Shown in pieces: positions 17,554 through 26,751 of a stretch of DNA of 64,000 nucleotides. This stretch comes from Poritiphilus sp965212595 (lineage in GTDB: Bacteria; Bacteroidota; Bacteroidia; Flavobacteriales; Flavobacteriaceae). The notes beneath the pieces were generated by a model. That model had not been told where the DNA came from, made no database searches, and saw only the letters and a list, made by a program, of their open reading frames with translations. The position numbers were made by a program, and so were the translations under genes. How positions within the stretch are numbered: position 1 is the first letter of the stretch; each line of letters starts with the position of its first letter. The stretch lies in the NCBI GenBank assembly GCA_965212595.1, contig CBDBVE010000003.1:10609-74608 (forward strand). The letters are read 5' to 3'.

Positions 17554-18921
17554 ATGTCGAGACCGTCTATCTTAAATGCTATCGAGAGAAAGTTCATATT
17601 GCTTATAGGCGATCTTTTGATCATCGTAGTTTCCTTAAATGTTCTGGTAAACCATGCGATAGATAGCGAATTCATCTCGCTCAAATTAAAGCTCAGCGTC
17701 TTCTCACTAGGTATTTTAGCCTATTTGGCTTTATCCTATATTTTAGACTTTTACAATTTGGAGAAAGTGTCTCGCAGAAGGTACGTTCTTTCGCAGTCCT
17801 TATACATTACTGCGCTTTTTGTCTTTGTTGTTTTTGTTTTTACGGTTCTCGTATTCGATGTAAGCTTCTGGAGAATTCCTTTGTTGTACTTTCTGATTCT
17901 GACGCCCTTAGAGATTGGCCTGTGGCGCTTCTTTTTTAGCAATGTTTTCAGAATAATTCCTGTAACCAAGAAGGTCTTATATATCTATGACGATAAGACC
18001 GGGGAGAATTTTCGCGATGATGTGAACACCATCAACGGCAAAGACATGGAGACCTTTTATAAGGTGAAACTTACCTATTCTATAGATCAGAATACATTGA
18101 TTAATAAGAACTTCTTCTTATCTGCAGCTGATAAAATAGATACCTGGATCATCAACACAAAAAGTTATGGGAACCTTCCAAAGGATCTCGAGCAAATGTT
18201 GCTAAGGTCTATCATAAAAGGAAAGGAAGTCATTTCTTTTACCTCTTTTTATGAAAATACTTATGAGGCAATGCCAATACGATCTCATAACGACAGCTTT
18301 TATGAAATCCTGCAATTGAGAAATCGAAAAATCAGGTATCTACAAAAAATTTTCGCTTTTGGGGTTAACTTCTCACTTTCGCTGTTAATAGGCCTTATTT
18401 TTGTGATTTGTGTGCCTTTTGTTTGGATTCTGAATCTGTTCTTTAATAAAGGTCCTCTCTTTTATATTCAGGAAAGGGTTGGGCAATATGGCGAAGAATT
18501 TAAGATATACAAATTCAGGTCTATGGTGGTAGATGCTGAAAAATCTGGAGCCGTAATGGCTACCAAAAACGACAGCCGAATAACCCCATTTGGAAAAATT
18601 TTGAGAATATTCAGGATAGACGAACTGCCTCAGATTATTTCAGTAGTAAAAGGTGATATGCAGTTTATTGGCCCTAGGCCAGAACGAAAAGTTTTTGTGA
18701 ACCAGCTCAATGAAATATTACCCTTTTATAATGTCAGGCACCTAATAAGGCCAGGAATCACTGGTTGGGCGCAGGTTAAGTATAAATATGGCGAAAATCT
18801 GGAAGATTCTGTGCGGAAATTGGAATACGATCTGTATTATATTAAAAACAGGTCGATAACCTTAGATTTGAGAATTATTTTCAAAACAGTAACAACGGTT
18901 TTGTTTTCAAGAGGAATTTGA
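17554..18921 (+). CDS. Polyprenyl-phosphate sugar-1-phosphate transferase (initiating transferase)
   Basis: This 455-residue protein has four to five N-terminal membrane segments (about residues 12-130), a soluble middle region, one more membrane helix near 270-297, and the bacterial sugar transferase domain after it. That domain shows IYKFRSMVVDAE, the DELPQI segment, GDMQFIGPRPER and RPGITGWAQV. It moves a sugar phosphate from a UDP-sugar to undecaprenyl phosphate, starting the repeat unit that the GT4 and GT2 enzymes extend. The topology matches the WbaP/WcaJ group. Followed by a 160-base gap holding the ugd promoter. Confidence 0.9.
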   Translation: MSRPSILNAIERKFILLIGDLLIIVVSLNVLVNHAIDSEFISLKLKLSVFSLGILAYLALSYILDFYNLEKVSRRRYVLSQSLYITALFVFVVFVFTVLVFDVSFWRIPLLYFLILTPLEIGLWRFFFSNVFRIIPVTKKVLYIYDDKTGENFRDDVNTINGKDMETFYKVKLTYSIDQNTLINKNFFLSAADKIDTWIINTKSYGNLPKDLEQMLLRSIIKGKEVISFTSFYENTYEAMPIRSHNDSFYEILQLRNRKIRYLQKIFAFGVNFSLSLLIGLIFVICVPFVWILNLFFNKGPLFYIQERVGQYGEEFKIYKFRSMVVDAEKSGAVMATKNDSRITPFGKILRIFRIDELPQIISVVKGDMQFIGPRPERKVFVNQLNEILPFYNVRHLIRPGITGWAQVKYKYGENLEDSVRKLEYDLYYIKNRSITLDLRIIFKTVTTVLFSRGI

Positions 18922-18999
18922 GAAAAAATAACCTTCAAAATATACTAAGAATTAAAAATATTGGTTTTGTCTTAGAATATGGTTTTTGAGCCGAAATAA

Positions 19000-19034
19000 T
19001 TGGTAAGACAGCCCATCGTGCCTATTTTTGGCAC
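19000..19034 (+). promoter_or_regulatory. ugd promoter embedded in an inverted repeat
   Basis: TTG at 19000-19002 is followed after 20 bases by TATTTTTG at 19023-19030, a good match to the flavobacterial -33/-7 pattern. The -7 element sits between the arms of a perfect inverted repeat, GTGCC (19018-19022) and GGCAC (19030-19034). The start codon of ugd is 55 bases downstream of the -7 element. Confidence 0.55.
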
Positions 19035-19084
19035 TTCAAATTTCAGAACCTAATACAACAACTTTAAATAGCTAAAAAAAAGTA

Positions 19085-20383
19085 ATGAAAGTAGCAGTTA
19101 TAGGAACGGGTTATGTAGGCCTGGTTACGGGAACCTGTTTAGCGGAAACAGGGAATGAAGTGGTTTGTGTAGATATAGACGAAAACAAAGTTAAACAAAT
19201 GCAATCTGGGGTGGTTCCAATTTACGAACCCCACCTTGATGTCTTGTTTGAAAGAAATATAAGGGCCAAGCGGCTTAGCTTTACAACTTCCTTGCAGGAA
19301 GGCCTGGATCATGGAGATATCATCTTCTTAGCCTTGCCAACTCCAGAGGATGAAGACGGGTCTGCTGATCTAAAATACGTTTTGGGCGTAGCTGATGATA
19401 TAGGCCGTCTTATGAAAGAATACAGAGTGATTGTAGATAAGAGTACAGTCCCTGTAGGCACCTCAGACAAAGTGCATGCGGCAATAGCCAAAAACGCCAA
19501 ATGCGATTTTGACGTGGTTTCTAACCCTGAATTTCTTCGCGAAGGCTTTGCTGTAGATGATTTCCTAAAACCTGAACGAATCGTGGTAGGATCTAGTTCT
19601 GCAAAGGCCACTAAACTCATGGAAAAACTTTACAAGCCTTTTGTGAGGTCGGGGAATCCGGTAATTATCATGGACGAAAAATCTGCGGAATTAACGAAGT
19701 ACGCAGCTAATTCCTTCCTGGCAACCAAGATCACCTTTATGAATGAAATCGCTAATTTCTGTGAAAAAGTAGGAGCTGATGTTGATAAGGTAAGAATAGG
19801 AATGGGGACAGATTCAAGAATAGGGAAACGGTTTCTTTTTCCCGGAATTGGATATGGTGGGTCTTGCTTTCCCAAAGACGTAAAAGCGCTACACAAGTCG
19901 GGTAAAGATACCGGTTATGACTTTCAGATTCTAGATTCGGTCATTAGTGTAAACCAAAAACAGAAGACCGCTTTGATACCTAAGATTAAGAAGTATTTTA
20001 AAAACGATCTAAAAGGAAAACAAATTGGTATTTGGGGATTGGCTTTTAAACCAGAGACCGACGATATCCGAGAGGCCCCATCGCTCTATATTATAGATGA
20101 GTTATTGGCCCTGGGAGCGAAGATAACCGCCTTTGATCCGGAGGCAATGGACAATGTAAAGCGCAAATTGGGCGATGCTATTTCATTTGCTCCAGGGATG
20201 TACGGAGCCCTTGAAAATGCGGATGCCTTAGTCATTTGCACTGAATGGGGGGTTTTTAGGAACCCAAACTTTGATATGATAAAAGAATTGCTAAAAGACA
20301 ATGCTATCTTTGATGGCAGAAACCTTTACGATACTCAGGAAATGAGGGCCGAAGGCTTCCATTACGAGTCAATAGGGAGATAA
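19085..20383 (+). CDS. ugd: UDP-glucose 6-dehydrogenase
   Basis: This 432-residue NAD-dependent enzyme oxidises UDP-glucose twice to UDP-glucuronate. The Rossmann motif VIGTGYVGLVTG is at residues 5-16, DKSTVPVGTS near 117, PEFLREGFAVDDF near 154 and the catalytic Cys near residue 261 in GGSCFPKD. The C-terminal domain has GLAFKPETDDIREAPS. The WecC/WbpA type acting on UDP-GlcNAc is less likely, because the next gene is a UDP-glucuronate decarboxylase that consumes this product. It has its own promoter and a 26-base gap to that gene. Confidence 0.93.
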   Translation: MKVAVIGTGYVGLVTGTCLAETGNEVVCVDIDENKVKQMQSGVVPIYEPHLDVLFERNIRAKRLSFTTSLQEGLDHGDIIFLALPTPEDEDGSADLKYVLGVADDIGRLMKEYRVIVDKSTVPVGTSDKVHAAIAKNAKCDFDVVSNPEFLREGFAVDDFLKPERIVVGSSSAKATKLMEKLYKPFVRSGNPVIIMDEKSAELTKYAANSFLATKITFMNEIANFCEKVGADVDKVRIGMGTDSRIGKRFLFPGIGYGGSCFPKDVKALHKSGKDTGYDFQILDSVISVNQKQKTALIPKIKKYFKNDLKGKQIGIWGLAFKPETDDIREAPSLYIIDELLALGAKITAFDPEAMDNVKRKLGDAISFAPGMYGALENADALVICTEWGVFRNPNFDMIKELLKDNAIFDGRNLYDTQEMRAEGFHYESIGR

Positions 20384-20409
20384 ATAACAACACCATAAAT
20401 TAAAATAAT

Positions 20410-21396
20410 TTGAAAAGGGTATTAATAACCGGAGCAGCTGGTTTTTTAGGCTCACACCTTTGTGACCGCTTTATTAAGGAAGGATTCCATGTTATTGCCA
20501 TGGATAACCTTATTACGGGCGACTTAAAAAATATTGAGCACCTTTTTAAACTTGAGCAATTTGAATACTACCATCACGATGTAACCAAGTTTGTTCATGT
20601 TCCGGGGAAATTGGATTATATCCTTCACTTTGCATCCCCTGCAAGCCCCATAGATTATCTTAAGATCCCAATTCAGACGCTCAAGGTAGGGGCCTTGGGT
20701 ACTCATAACCTGTTAGGGCTGGCAAAGGAAAAGAAAGCAAGGATACTAATTGCTTCTACTTCGGAGGTATATGGAGACCCTTTGGTACATCCGCAAACCG
20801 AAGAATACTACGGAAACGTCAATACTATTGGCCCCAGAGGAGTCTATGACGAAGCAAAACGCTTTCAGGAGTCGATTACCATGGCCTATCATCGTTTCCA
20901 CGGCTTGGAGACCCGCATAGTGCGTATATTCAACACCTATGGCCCCAGAATGCGACTTAATGATGGACGTGTTATTCCCGCATTTATGGGACAGGCACTC
21001 CGTGGGGAGGACCTAACCGTTTTCGGAGATGGCTCGCAAACAAGGTCTTTCTGCTATGTAGATGACGAAATAGAGGGAATTTACAGATTGCTATTGAGCG
21101 ACTATGAACTGCCGGTGAATATTGGTAACCCTCATGAGATCACTATCAAAGATTTCGCTGAAGAAATTATAAAACTAACAGGTACTGAGCAAAAGATCAT
21201 CTATAAACCCTTGCCAAAAGACGACCCTATGGTACGCCAACCAGATATTTCTAAAGCTAAGGAAATATTAGGATGGGAACCCAAAGTGGGTAGGGCCGAG
21301 GGAATGAAAAAAACTTTCGATTACTTCAAGACCCTTTCCAAAGAAGATTTGGAAAAGACAGAACACCGAGATTTTTCTAAAAGAAACAGGAAGTAA
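20410..21396 (+). CDS. uxs: UDP-glucuronate decarboxylase (UDP-xylose synthase)
   Basis: This 328-residue extended short-chain dehydrogenase starts with a TTG codon; the nucleotide motif GAAGFLGSH is at residues 8-16. The decarboxylase subgroup is recognised by HFASPASPIDY near 76-86, the catalytic STSEVYGDP segment, the YDEAKR active-site Tyr and Lys, and RIFNTYGPRM. It converts UDP-glucuronate to UDP-xylose, using the product of ugd 26 bases upstream. Residue 320 onward is a charged tail. It closes the polysaccharide locus before purD. Confidence 0.92.
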   Translation: MKRVLITGAAGFLGSHLCDRFIKEGFHVIAMDNLITGDLKNIEHLFKLEQFEYYHHDVTKFVHVPGKLDYILHFASPASPIDYLKIPIQTLKVGALGTHNLLGLAKEKKARILIASTSEVYGDPLVHPQTEEYYGNVNTIGPRGVYDEAKRFQESITMAYHRFHGLETRIVRIFNTYGPRMRLNDGRVIPAFMGQALRGEDLTVFGDGSQTRSFCYVDDEIEGIYRLLLSDYELPVNIGNPHEITIKDFAEEIIKLTGTEQKIIYKPLPKDDPMVRQPDISKAKEILGWEPKVGRAEGMKKTFDYFKTLSKEDLEKTEHRDFSKRNRK

Positions 21397-21458
21397 TTTC
21401 AAATAAACATCGACTGTAAATATTCAGGGATAAGTTAATTTATTTAGAGCTCATCCCG

Positions 21459-21466
21459 TATTTTTG
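21459..21466 (+). promoter_or_regulatory. purD: purD promoter, -7 element
   Basis: TATTTTTG followed by CCC matches TAnnTTTG. It overlaps a possible TTG start at 21464, which argues that translation of purD begins at the ATG 16 bases after the element rather than at the TTG. The -33 element is not obvious. Confidence 0.5.
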
Positions 21467-21481
21467 CCCAAACTTTTTGGC

Positions 21482-22753
21482 ATGAATATACTCGTTCTTG
21501 GATCCGGGGGTAGAGAACATACCCTGGCCTGGAAATTAAAGCAAAGCCCGAAACTCGGACAACTTTTTGTAGCCCCTGGAAACGCTGGGACGGCTGGGAT
21601 AGCTGAGAATCTTCCAATTAGCGTCAACGACTTTGAAGCCATAAAATCTGCAGTAGTTCTAAAAAAGGTGGATATGGTGATCGTAGGTCCGGAGGATCCC
21701 CTGGTTAATGGGATTCACGACTTTTTCCTGAAGGATGCTGAATTGGCTAAAATTCCGGTCATTGGACCGCAACAGCGCGCAGCTACGCTCGAGGGGAGCA
21801 AGGAATTTGCCAAAGAGTTTATGATGCGGCACAATATCCCAACAGCAGCATATCAGAGCTTTACTGCGGAAACGCTCGAAGATGGATATCGTTTTTTAGA
21901 AACCCTAAACCCACCATATGTTCTTAAGGCAGATGGACTGGCAGCCGGCAAAGGAGTACTTATTCTTAAGGATTTGGATACCGCGAAAAAAGAACTAAAA
22001 GCCATGTTAGGGGAGGCCAAATTTGGAAAGGCCAGCGCAACCGTGGTGATAGAAGAATTTTTGTCTGGGATAGAATTGAGTTGCTTTGTACTTACAGATG
22101 GTGAGCATTATAAGGTGCTTCCAACGGCCAAGGATTATAAGCGTATTGGTGAAGGAGATACCGGTCTCAATACCGGGGGTATGGGAGCCATATCACCTGT
22201 TCCTTTCGCCACCGGAGACTTTATGGATAAGGTCCATAGGCGGATTGTTATCCCTACTGTGCAAGGGCTTCAGAAAGACAGTTTGCCTTACAAGGGATTT
22301 ATTTTTATTGGCCTGATCAAAGTAGGTGAAGATCCTTTTGTGATTGAATATAATGTACGTATGGGAGATCCTGAAACTGAAGTGGTATTGCCGCGTATTA
22401 AGAATGATTTTGTAGAACTCATGCAAGCCGTCGCCGAAGGAGACCTGGATACCTTAGCCCTGGAAATAGATGAGCGGACGGTGACCACGATAATGACGGT
22501 TTCAGGCGGTTATCCCGAAGCTTATGAAAAGGGAAAAGAAATTTCCGGCCTTAGAGATATACAGGATTCTATCGTTTTTCATGCAGGAACAAAGCTGGAA
22601 GATGAAAAGGTGCTAACCAATGGGGGTAGGGTTATTGCCCTTAGTTCCTATGGCCAAACGTACAAAGAGGCGCTTGAGAAATCGTATAGCAGCGCGGAGA
22701 AAATGAGCTTCGAAAAGATGTACTACCGAAAGGATATCGGTTTTGATTTATAA
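21482..22753 (+). CDS. purD: Phosphoribosylamine-glycine ligase
   Basis: This 423-residue ATP-grasp enzyme of purine synthesis makes glycinamide ribonucleotide. The N terminus MNILVLGSGGREHTLAWKL is diagnostic of PurD; VGPEDPLVNGI, LKADGLAAGKGV near 148-159 and NVRMGDPETEVVLPR near 284 are ATP-grasp and metal sites. I chose ATG 21482 because the six-residue extension from TTG 21464 lies within the predicted promoter. The gene is probably monocistronic; nothing recognisable lies in the 79 bases to the next gene, which is convergent. Confidence 0.95.
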   Translation: MNILVLGSGGREHTLAWKLKQSPKLGQLFVAPGNAGTAGIAENLPISVNDFEAIKSAVVLKKVDMVIVGPEDPLVNGIHDFFLKDAELAKIPVIGPQQRAATLEGSKEFAKEFMMRHNIPTAAYQSFTAETLEDGYRFLETLNPPYVLKADGLAAGKGVLILKDLDTAKKELKAMLGEAKFGKASATVVIEEFLSGIELSCFVLTDGEHYKVLPTAKDYKRIGEGDTGLNTGGMGAISPVPFATGDFMDKVHRRIVIPTVQGLQKDSLPYKGFIFIGLIKVGEDPFVIEYNVRMGDPETEVVLPRIKNDFVELMQAVAEGDLDTLALEIDERTVTTIMTVSGGYPEAYEKGKEISGLRDIQDSIVFHAGTKLEDEKVLTNGGRVIALSSYGQTYKEALEKSYSSAEKMSFEKMYYRKDIGFDL

Positions 22754-22832
22754 AGTAAAGCAGGGACTGAATCCACAAATTTAAGTACCCTGGATGCTAG
22801 TCAAAATAGTTCCAAGGCGGATCGGGAAGTTT

Positions 22833-23054
22833 TTACATATAAGAATGCGCAGTGATGCTTTTGTCTTCCTCGCCCCTGTCATTGAATTTTTTTAATTCCA
22901 GCAGCCAGTAGACCATGGCAATAGCGCCTATGATAACAAAAATCCAGTTAACGGCGTTGGAAGCCCACCAGTTTTCCATGAAGCGGAAAAAGTCATAGGG
23001 CCAAAAAAGGCCGTTCACGAATAAATCTTCTATACCTTCAAAAAATGCTCGCAT
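22833..23054 (-). CDS. DUF6341 family small membrane protein
   Basis: This 73-residue protein has an amphipathic N terminus (MRAFFEGIEDLFVNGLFWPY), Trp-rich middle and one strong membrane helix (about residues 37-53, WIFVIIGAIAMVYWLLE), then a short charged tail. It matches the flavobacterial DUF6341 family, usually found between purD and a DUF6427 gene, as here. Function unknown. A good -7 element (TATTTTTG, read on the minus strand at 23074-23081) lies 20 bases upstream of the start codon. Confidence 0.8.
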   Translation of the reverse strand: MRAFFEGIEDLFVNGLFWPYDFFRFMENWWASNAVNWIFVIIGAIAMVYWLLELKKFNDRGEEDKSITAHSYM

Positions 23055-23073
23055 CTTGGTTATATTTACATTG

Positions 23074-23081
23074 CAAAAATA
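23074..23081 (-). promoter_or_regulatory. -7 element for the DUF6341 gene
   Basis: On the minus strand the bases read TATTTTTG followed by CAATG, matching TAnnTTTG. The position, about 20 bases before the ATG, is typical for short leaders in this group. Confidence 0.5.
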
Positions 23082-23254
23082 TAAAAACCTCAGAAACTAT
23101 CTAAATTTTATGATTAGGATTTAGATAGCTTATTTTTGATGGAGTACTAGGCAAAACCGACAAAAATAGCAGCGTTATTTGAGGAGGTTTTAACAAAGTA
23201 GTGCGCAAAAAGAATCATATAATCACAATTGATAAACTTTAGATAGTTTCTAGA

Positions 23255-24193
23255 ATGATTTCAAGCATTTTTGGAAAAACAAAACCAATTAATTACATCA
23301 TTCTCCTTGGGTTTTTATTTGTATTCTATTGGGCTATACATTTTTTGCTGTTTCAGAAGAGTTACGGCTTAAATGATCTTCTTCTTCAAACCGCTGTTTT
23401 AAGTTTTCTGCTCTTTAGTATTTTCATCGTTAATTTCATTGTTAAAAGAAACCAGATTACAGGGACCAACGCCTTCGCTATTTTATATTATGCACTCTTT
23501 GTTATTGTTTTCCCGGAAACCCTTATAGATAATAATGCCATTTTATGCAGTTTTTTCCTGCTCCTTGCCCAACGCAGATTGGTTAGCCTGAGATCTTTGC
23601 GAGACGTAAAACTAAAGTTGTTCGATGCTACGCTCTGGGTGGCCATGGCCAGTTTATTTTATGACTGGGCCCTACTTTTCCTGATTTTGATTTTTATTGG
23701 CATCTATTTCTACGAACCTAAGAATATCAAAAACTGGTTTGTTCCCCTAATTGGGCTCTTTGTGTTTGGCGCCATAGCGATGTCTTTCCTGATCCTGACA
23801 GGGAACCTCGATTTTTTTGCCGAGCACTATAGGTTTTCCATAACTGCAGACGCCTCTTTTTTCACCTATTGGTCTAACAGCAGTAAGTTGGCAGGATTTA
23901 CTATTTGCACCATCTTTGCCGGTCTTTTCGCCTTTGTAAGGCTCGGTAAATTGGGCTTAGGCAGGATCATTACAATGCGTTTAATAGCGATAGCTCTGAT
24001 CCTGGGTTTAATACTAACTGTACTAAAGTCGTCTGAAACCTCTTTCCCTGTAATTGTTACCTTCTTCCCAGCGGCGGTCTTGTTTACAAAATATGTTGAG
24101 GTAATAAAGAAAATTAACTTAAAGGAAATTGCCTTGATGGTCTCGATAGTATTGCCATTTATTATATTAATCGTCGAGTTGATTATTAAATAA
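23255..24193 (+). CDS. DUF6427 family membrane protein
   Basis: This 312-residue protein has about nine to ten membrane helices with short polar loops. It starts MISSIFGKTKPINYI and contains NDLLLQTAVLS, QRRLVSLRSLRDVKLK and WALLFLILIFIGIYFYEPKN, recognisable as the DUF6427 family that is conserved in Flavobacteriia. No enzymatic motif is visible and function is unknown; its constant place beside purD and DUF4254 genes hints at an envelope role. A 200-base divergent region separates it from the DUF6341 gene. Confidence 0.83.
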   Translation: MISSIFGKTKPINYIILLGFLFVFYWAIHFLLFQKSYGLNDLLLQTAVLSFLLFSIFIVNFIVKRNQITGTNAFAILYYALFVIVFPETLIDNNAILCSFFLLLAQRRLVSLRSLRDVKLKLFDATLWVAMASLFYDWALLFLILIFIGIYFYEPKNIKNWFVPLIGLFVFGAIAMSFLILTGNLDFFAEHYRFSITADASFFTYWSNSSKLAGFTICTIFAGLFAFVRLGKLGLGRIITMRLIAIALILGLILTVLKSSETSFPVIVTFFPAAVLFTKYVEVIKKINLKEIALMVSIVLPFIILIVELIIK

Positions 24194-24223
24194 TAAGGTA
24201 TCTTTGCCCAAATTTTAGTCGAG

Positions 24224-24826
24224 ATGTTCAGTGCGTTTGCTTTTAAGATATTTGAAGAGAGCATTACTACCTATCATGTTCTTGATGATGTATATCAAGC
24301 TTTTGTAAACCCATACAAAGACGAGGAAATCTCAGAGCTATTGTATCGCAAGAATTGGATTGATACAGTACAATGGCACTATGAAGATTTAATACGAGAT
24401 CCTAAGATTTCTCCCGAAGATGCGCTCGTTTTAAAACGAAAAATAGATGCCAGCAATCAGGATAGGACAGATCTGGTGGAATATATTGACAGTTATTTTC
24501 TTAGGAAATATAGCGAAGTGGAGGTCAAAGAGAATGCTACAATTAATACCGAAAGCCCGGCCTGGGCAATAGACCGACTCTCTATACTGGCACTGAAAAT
24601 CTATCATATGCAGGAAGAAGTGGATAGAACCGACGCCACCGAAGAGCATTTGGCTAAATGCCGTAATAAACTAGAAGTACTCCTGGAGCAAAAGAAAGAT
24701 CTCTCTACTGCTATTGATCAACTTCTTGCAGATTTTGAAGAAGGGAAAAAGTACATGAAAGTTTACAAGCAGATGAAAATGTATAACGATGAAGAGCTAA
24801 ACCCTGTTCTTCGTGGCCAAAAATAA
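24224..24826 (+). CDS. DUF4254 domain protein
   Basis: This 200-residue, mostly helical and acidic protein has no membrane segment. ESITTYHVLDDVY, a Trp-containing LYRKNWIDTVQWHYEDLIRDP and the AWAIDRLSILALKIYHM segment identify DUF4254. The family has no known activity but is nearly always next to a family 9 glycosyltransferase, as here, where the two overlap by 14 bases. I infer a partner protein for that transferase, cytoplasmic and helical. Confidence 0.85.
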   Translation: MFSAFAFKIFEESITTYHVLDDVYQAFVNPYKDEEISELLYRKNWIDTVQWHYEDLIRDPKISPEDALVLKRKIDASNQDRTDLVEYIDSYFLRKYSEVEVKENATINTESPAWAIDRLSILALKIYHMQEEVDRTDATEEHLAKCRNKLEVLLEQKKDLSTAIDQLLADFEEGKKYMKVYKQMKMYNDEELNPVLRGQK

Positions 24827-25856
24827 TCGCTTTCATATCTTGGTGATTCGCCTTTCAGCCCTGGGAGATGTTGCCATGACAGTTCCCGTACTTTCGGCAT
24901 TAACGCAGCAGCATCCAGAGTTAAAAATTACCGTACTTACACGCTCTTTCTTTGCGCCAATGTTTGAAAGCCTGAGAAATGTTGCTGTCTACAAAGCTGA
25001 TGTTAAAGGGAAACACAAGGGCGTCCTTGGCTTATGGAGACTATATAGGGAACTGCGGAAACTTGAAGTCGATGTCATAGCCGACTTACACAATGTATTG
25101 AGAAGTAATATTCTCAAGCGGTATTTTAGAATGGAAAAAATTCCGTTTGTACAAGTAGACAAGGGAAGGGAAGAGAAAAAAGCCCTTACTGCCTCAAAAG
25201 ACAAAACCTTTAAGCAACTGCAATCCACACACGAACGCTACGCTGATGTGTTTAGAAGCCTGGGCTACCCGCTTGTTTTAGATAAATCTGCCTGGTTGGC
25301 CAAAAAAGAGACTTCCAAAGAAACGCTCGAACTTATTGGGCTGGATCATAAGAAATGGATTGGGATTGCCCCTTTCGCAGCTTTTGAGGGGAAAATGTAC
25401 CCCTTAGAAAAAATGAAGGAAGTACTTGAAAAACTAAACCATACCGAAAAGTATAAAATTATCTTATTCGGCGGCGGCCCTAATGAGAAGAGCACTCTTG
25501 AGGGCTTGGCGGAGCCGTTTACCAATGTACTTAGTGTTGCCGGAAGACTGGGATTTAAGGAAGAGCTTACACTTATTTCCAATCTAGACCTAATGCTTTC
25601 CATGGATAGTGGTAATGGTCACCTCGCAGCAATCTATGGTATAAATGTAATTACAATTTGGGGTGTTACCCATCCCTTTGCGGGGTTTGCGCCATTTGCT
25701 CAGGCTCCCGAAAATGCGTTATTAGCGGACCGTACCTCCTTCCCCGAAATTCCTACTTCGGTTTATGGCAACAAGATGCCCAAAGGCTATCAGGAGGCCA
25801 TTGCGACCATCACTCCAGAACAAATACTCCATAAGATAGAAGAGTGCTTAGACTAG
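24813..25856 (+). CDS. Glycosyltransferase family 9 (heptosyltransferase-like)
   Basis: This 347-residue GT-B protein starts with GTG inside the end of the DUF4254 gene. ILVIRLSALGDVAMTVPVL at the N terminus is the hallmark of family 9 (LPS heptosyltransferases), followed by DLHNVLRSNIL near 92 and the donor-side segments GIAPFAAFEGKMYPLEKM and SMDSGNGHLAAIYG near 267. In Bacteroidota these enzymes probably build the lipid A inner core. The acceptor is not deducible. It converges on a TetR gene and I see no clear terminator in the 38 bases between. Confidence 0.87.
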   Translation: MAKNNRFHILVIRLSALGDVAMTVPVLSALTQQHPELKITVLTRSFFAPMFESLRNVAVYKADVKGKHKGVLGLWRLYRELRKLEVDVIADLHNVLRSNILKRYFRMEKIPFVQVDKGREEKKALTASKDKTFKQLQSTHERYADVFRSLGYPLVLDKSAWLAKKETSKETLELIGLDHKKWIGIAPFAAFEGKMYPLEKMKEVLEKLNHTEKYKIILFGGGPNEKSTLEGLAEPFTNVLSVAGRLGFKEELTLISNLDLMLSMDSGNGHLAAIYGINVITIWGVTHPFAGFAPFAQAPENALLADRTSFPEIPTSVYGNKMPKGYQEAIATITPEQILHKIEECLD

Positions 25857-25894
25857 AGTAGGGTACAAGTCTTGGGGTTAAAGTAGTTTTTCTT

Positions 25895-26515
25895 TTATAG
25901 CGCTGTTTGTTGAGATACCTGAAGCGATTTGAAATACTGCTTTATTTGAGACATAAATCTGTATTTACGCGCACTAGGGGTGTTTTCCACCATAAGAGTT
26001 CTAATACCTATAAACGAACTCATCAGGAAGACAGCAACTCCTTCAGCGTCAACGTGCCTGTCTATATAACCGTTGAATTTTCCTTTTTGGATGGTAGAGA
26101 CCAGATTTACCTCCCAAACTTTAAGAATATCATTAAGATGCTTCATAATTCTAGGATTTCTACCATTGAACTCGTTGATAAAATTACCAAGTACAAAGCC
26201 GTAATCAAGTTCATTGTGCACCGCAGTCTCTAGTGCATTTTCAAAACAATTGCTAATAAGGTCTAGGGTATTTTCGTGTCCCTCAATAGGTTCTATCAAC
26301 ATACTGTACATCTTTCTGACCACAAGATTCTGTATGATTTGTATAAAGAAATCTTCCTTAGAATCAAAGTGATGATAGAAAGCACCTTTAGAAAGTGATA
26401 GTTCTTTTAAAATATCGTCTACACTCGTATTGTAGTAGCCTTTTTTGTAGAATAATTCAAGGCCGGTAACCTGCATACGTTGCACCGTAGCCAAACGTTT
26501 TAAATTCTTATCCAT
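25895..26515 (-). CDS. TetR/AcrR family transcriptional regulator
   Basis: This 206-residue regulator has an N-terminal helix-turn-helix (residues about 8-55, with LFYKKGYYNTSVDDILKEL and SKGAFYHHFDSKEDFF) and an all-helical ligand domain. It lies downstream of the arsenosugar genes on the same strand. An almost perfect 18-base palindrome (26662-26679) lies upstream of it, and a matching half-site (ACTTGGTCGG) is in front of the first arsenosugar gene. I infer that it represses itself and that operon; the ligand is unknown. Confidence 0.88.
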   Translation of the reverse strand: MDKNLKRLATVQRMQVTGLELFYKKGYYNTSVDDILKELSLSKGAFYHHFDSKEDFFIQIIQNLVVRKMYSMLIEPIEGHENTLDLISNCFENALETAVHNELDYGFVLGNFINEFNGRNPRIMKHLNDILKVWEVNLVSTIQKGKFNGYIDRHVDAEGVAVFLMSSFIGIRTLMVENTPSARKYRFMSQIKQYFKSLQVSQQTAL

Positions 26516-26661
26516 AAGATTTGGGTTTTATGTTAAGCAGACCGTTAAGTCTATTACAAAGAACCCGCGAATTGCGATTATGGAGAAGAGGCAGCGATAT
26601 ACGACAATTAAACTCGTTAAAGTGCCAAATACGGGGAAAAGGGCCATTTTTAGATTTTAGA

Positions 26662-26679
26662 ACAGACCACTTGGTCGGT
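26662..26679. promoter_or_regulatory. Palindromic operator candidate upstream of tetR
   Basis: ACAGACCA-CT-TGGTCGGT is an 18-base palindrome with seven of eight arm positions matching. It lies 147 bases upstream of the TetR start. The core ACTTGGTCGG recurs at 29047-29056, in front of the arsenosugar gene, which makes TetR binding plausible. Confidence 0.5.
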
Positions 26680-26751
26680 AAAAAATCTCGATAAACGGTA
26701 TCAAGTTGCCAAAACTAAAGCCTTTAAACCAGAAAAAGGGTATCAATACGG

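Noticed and set aside
26539..26552. AGAC-6-GTCT inverted repeat before tetR
   Set aside because: Four-base arms are expected by chance in this region.
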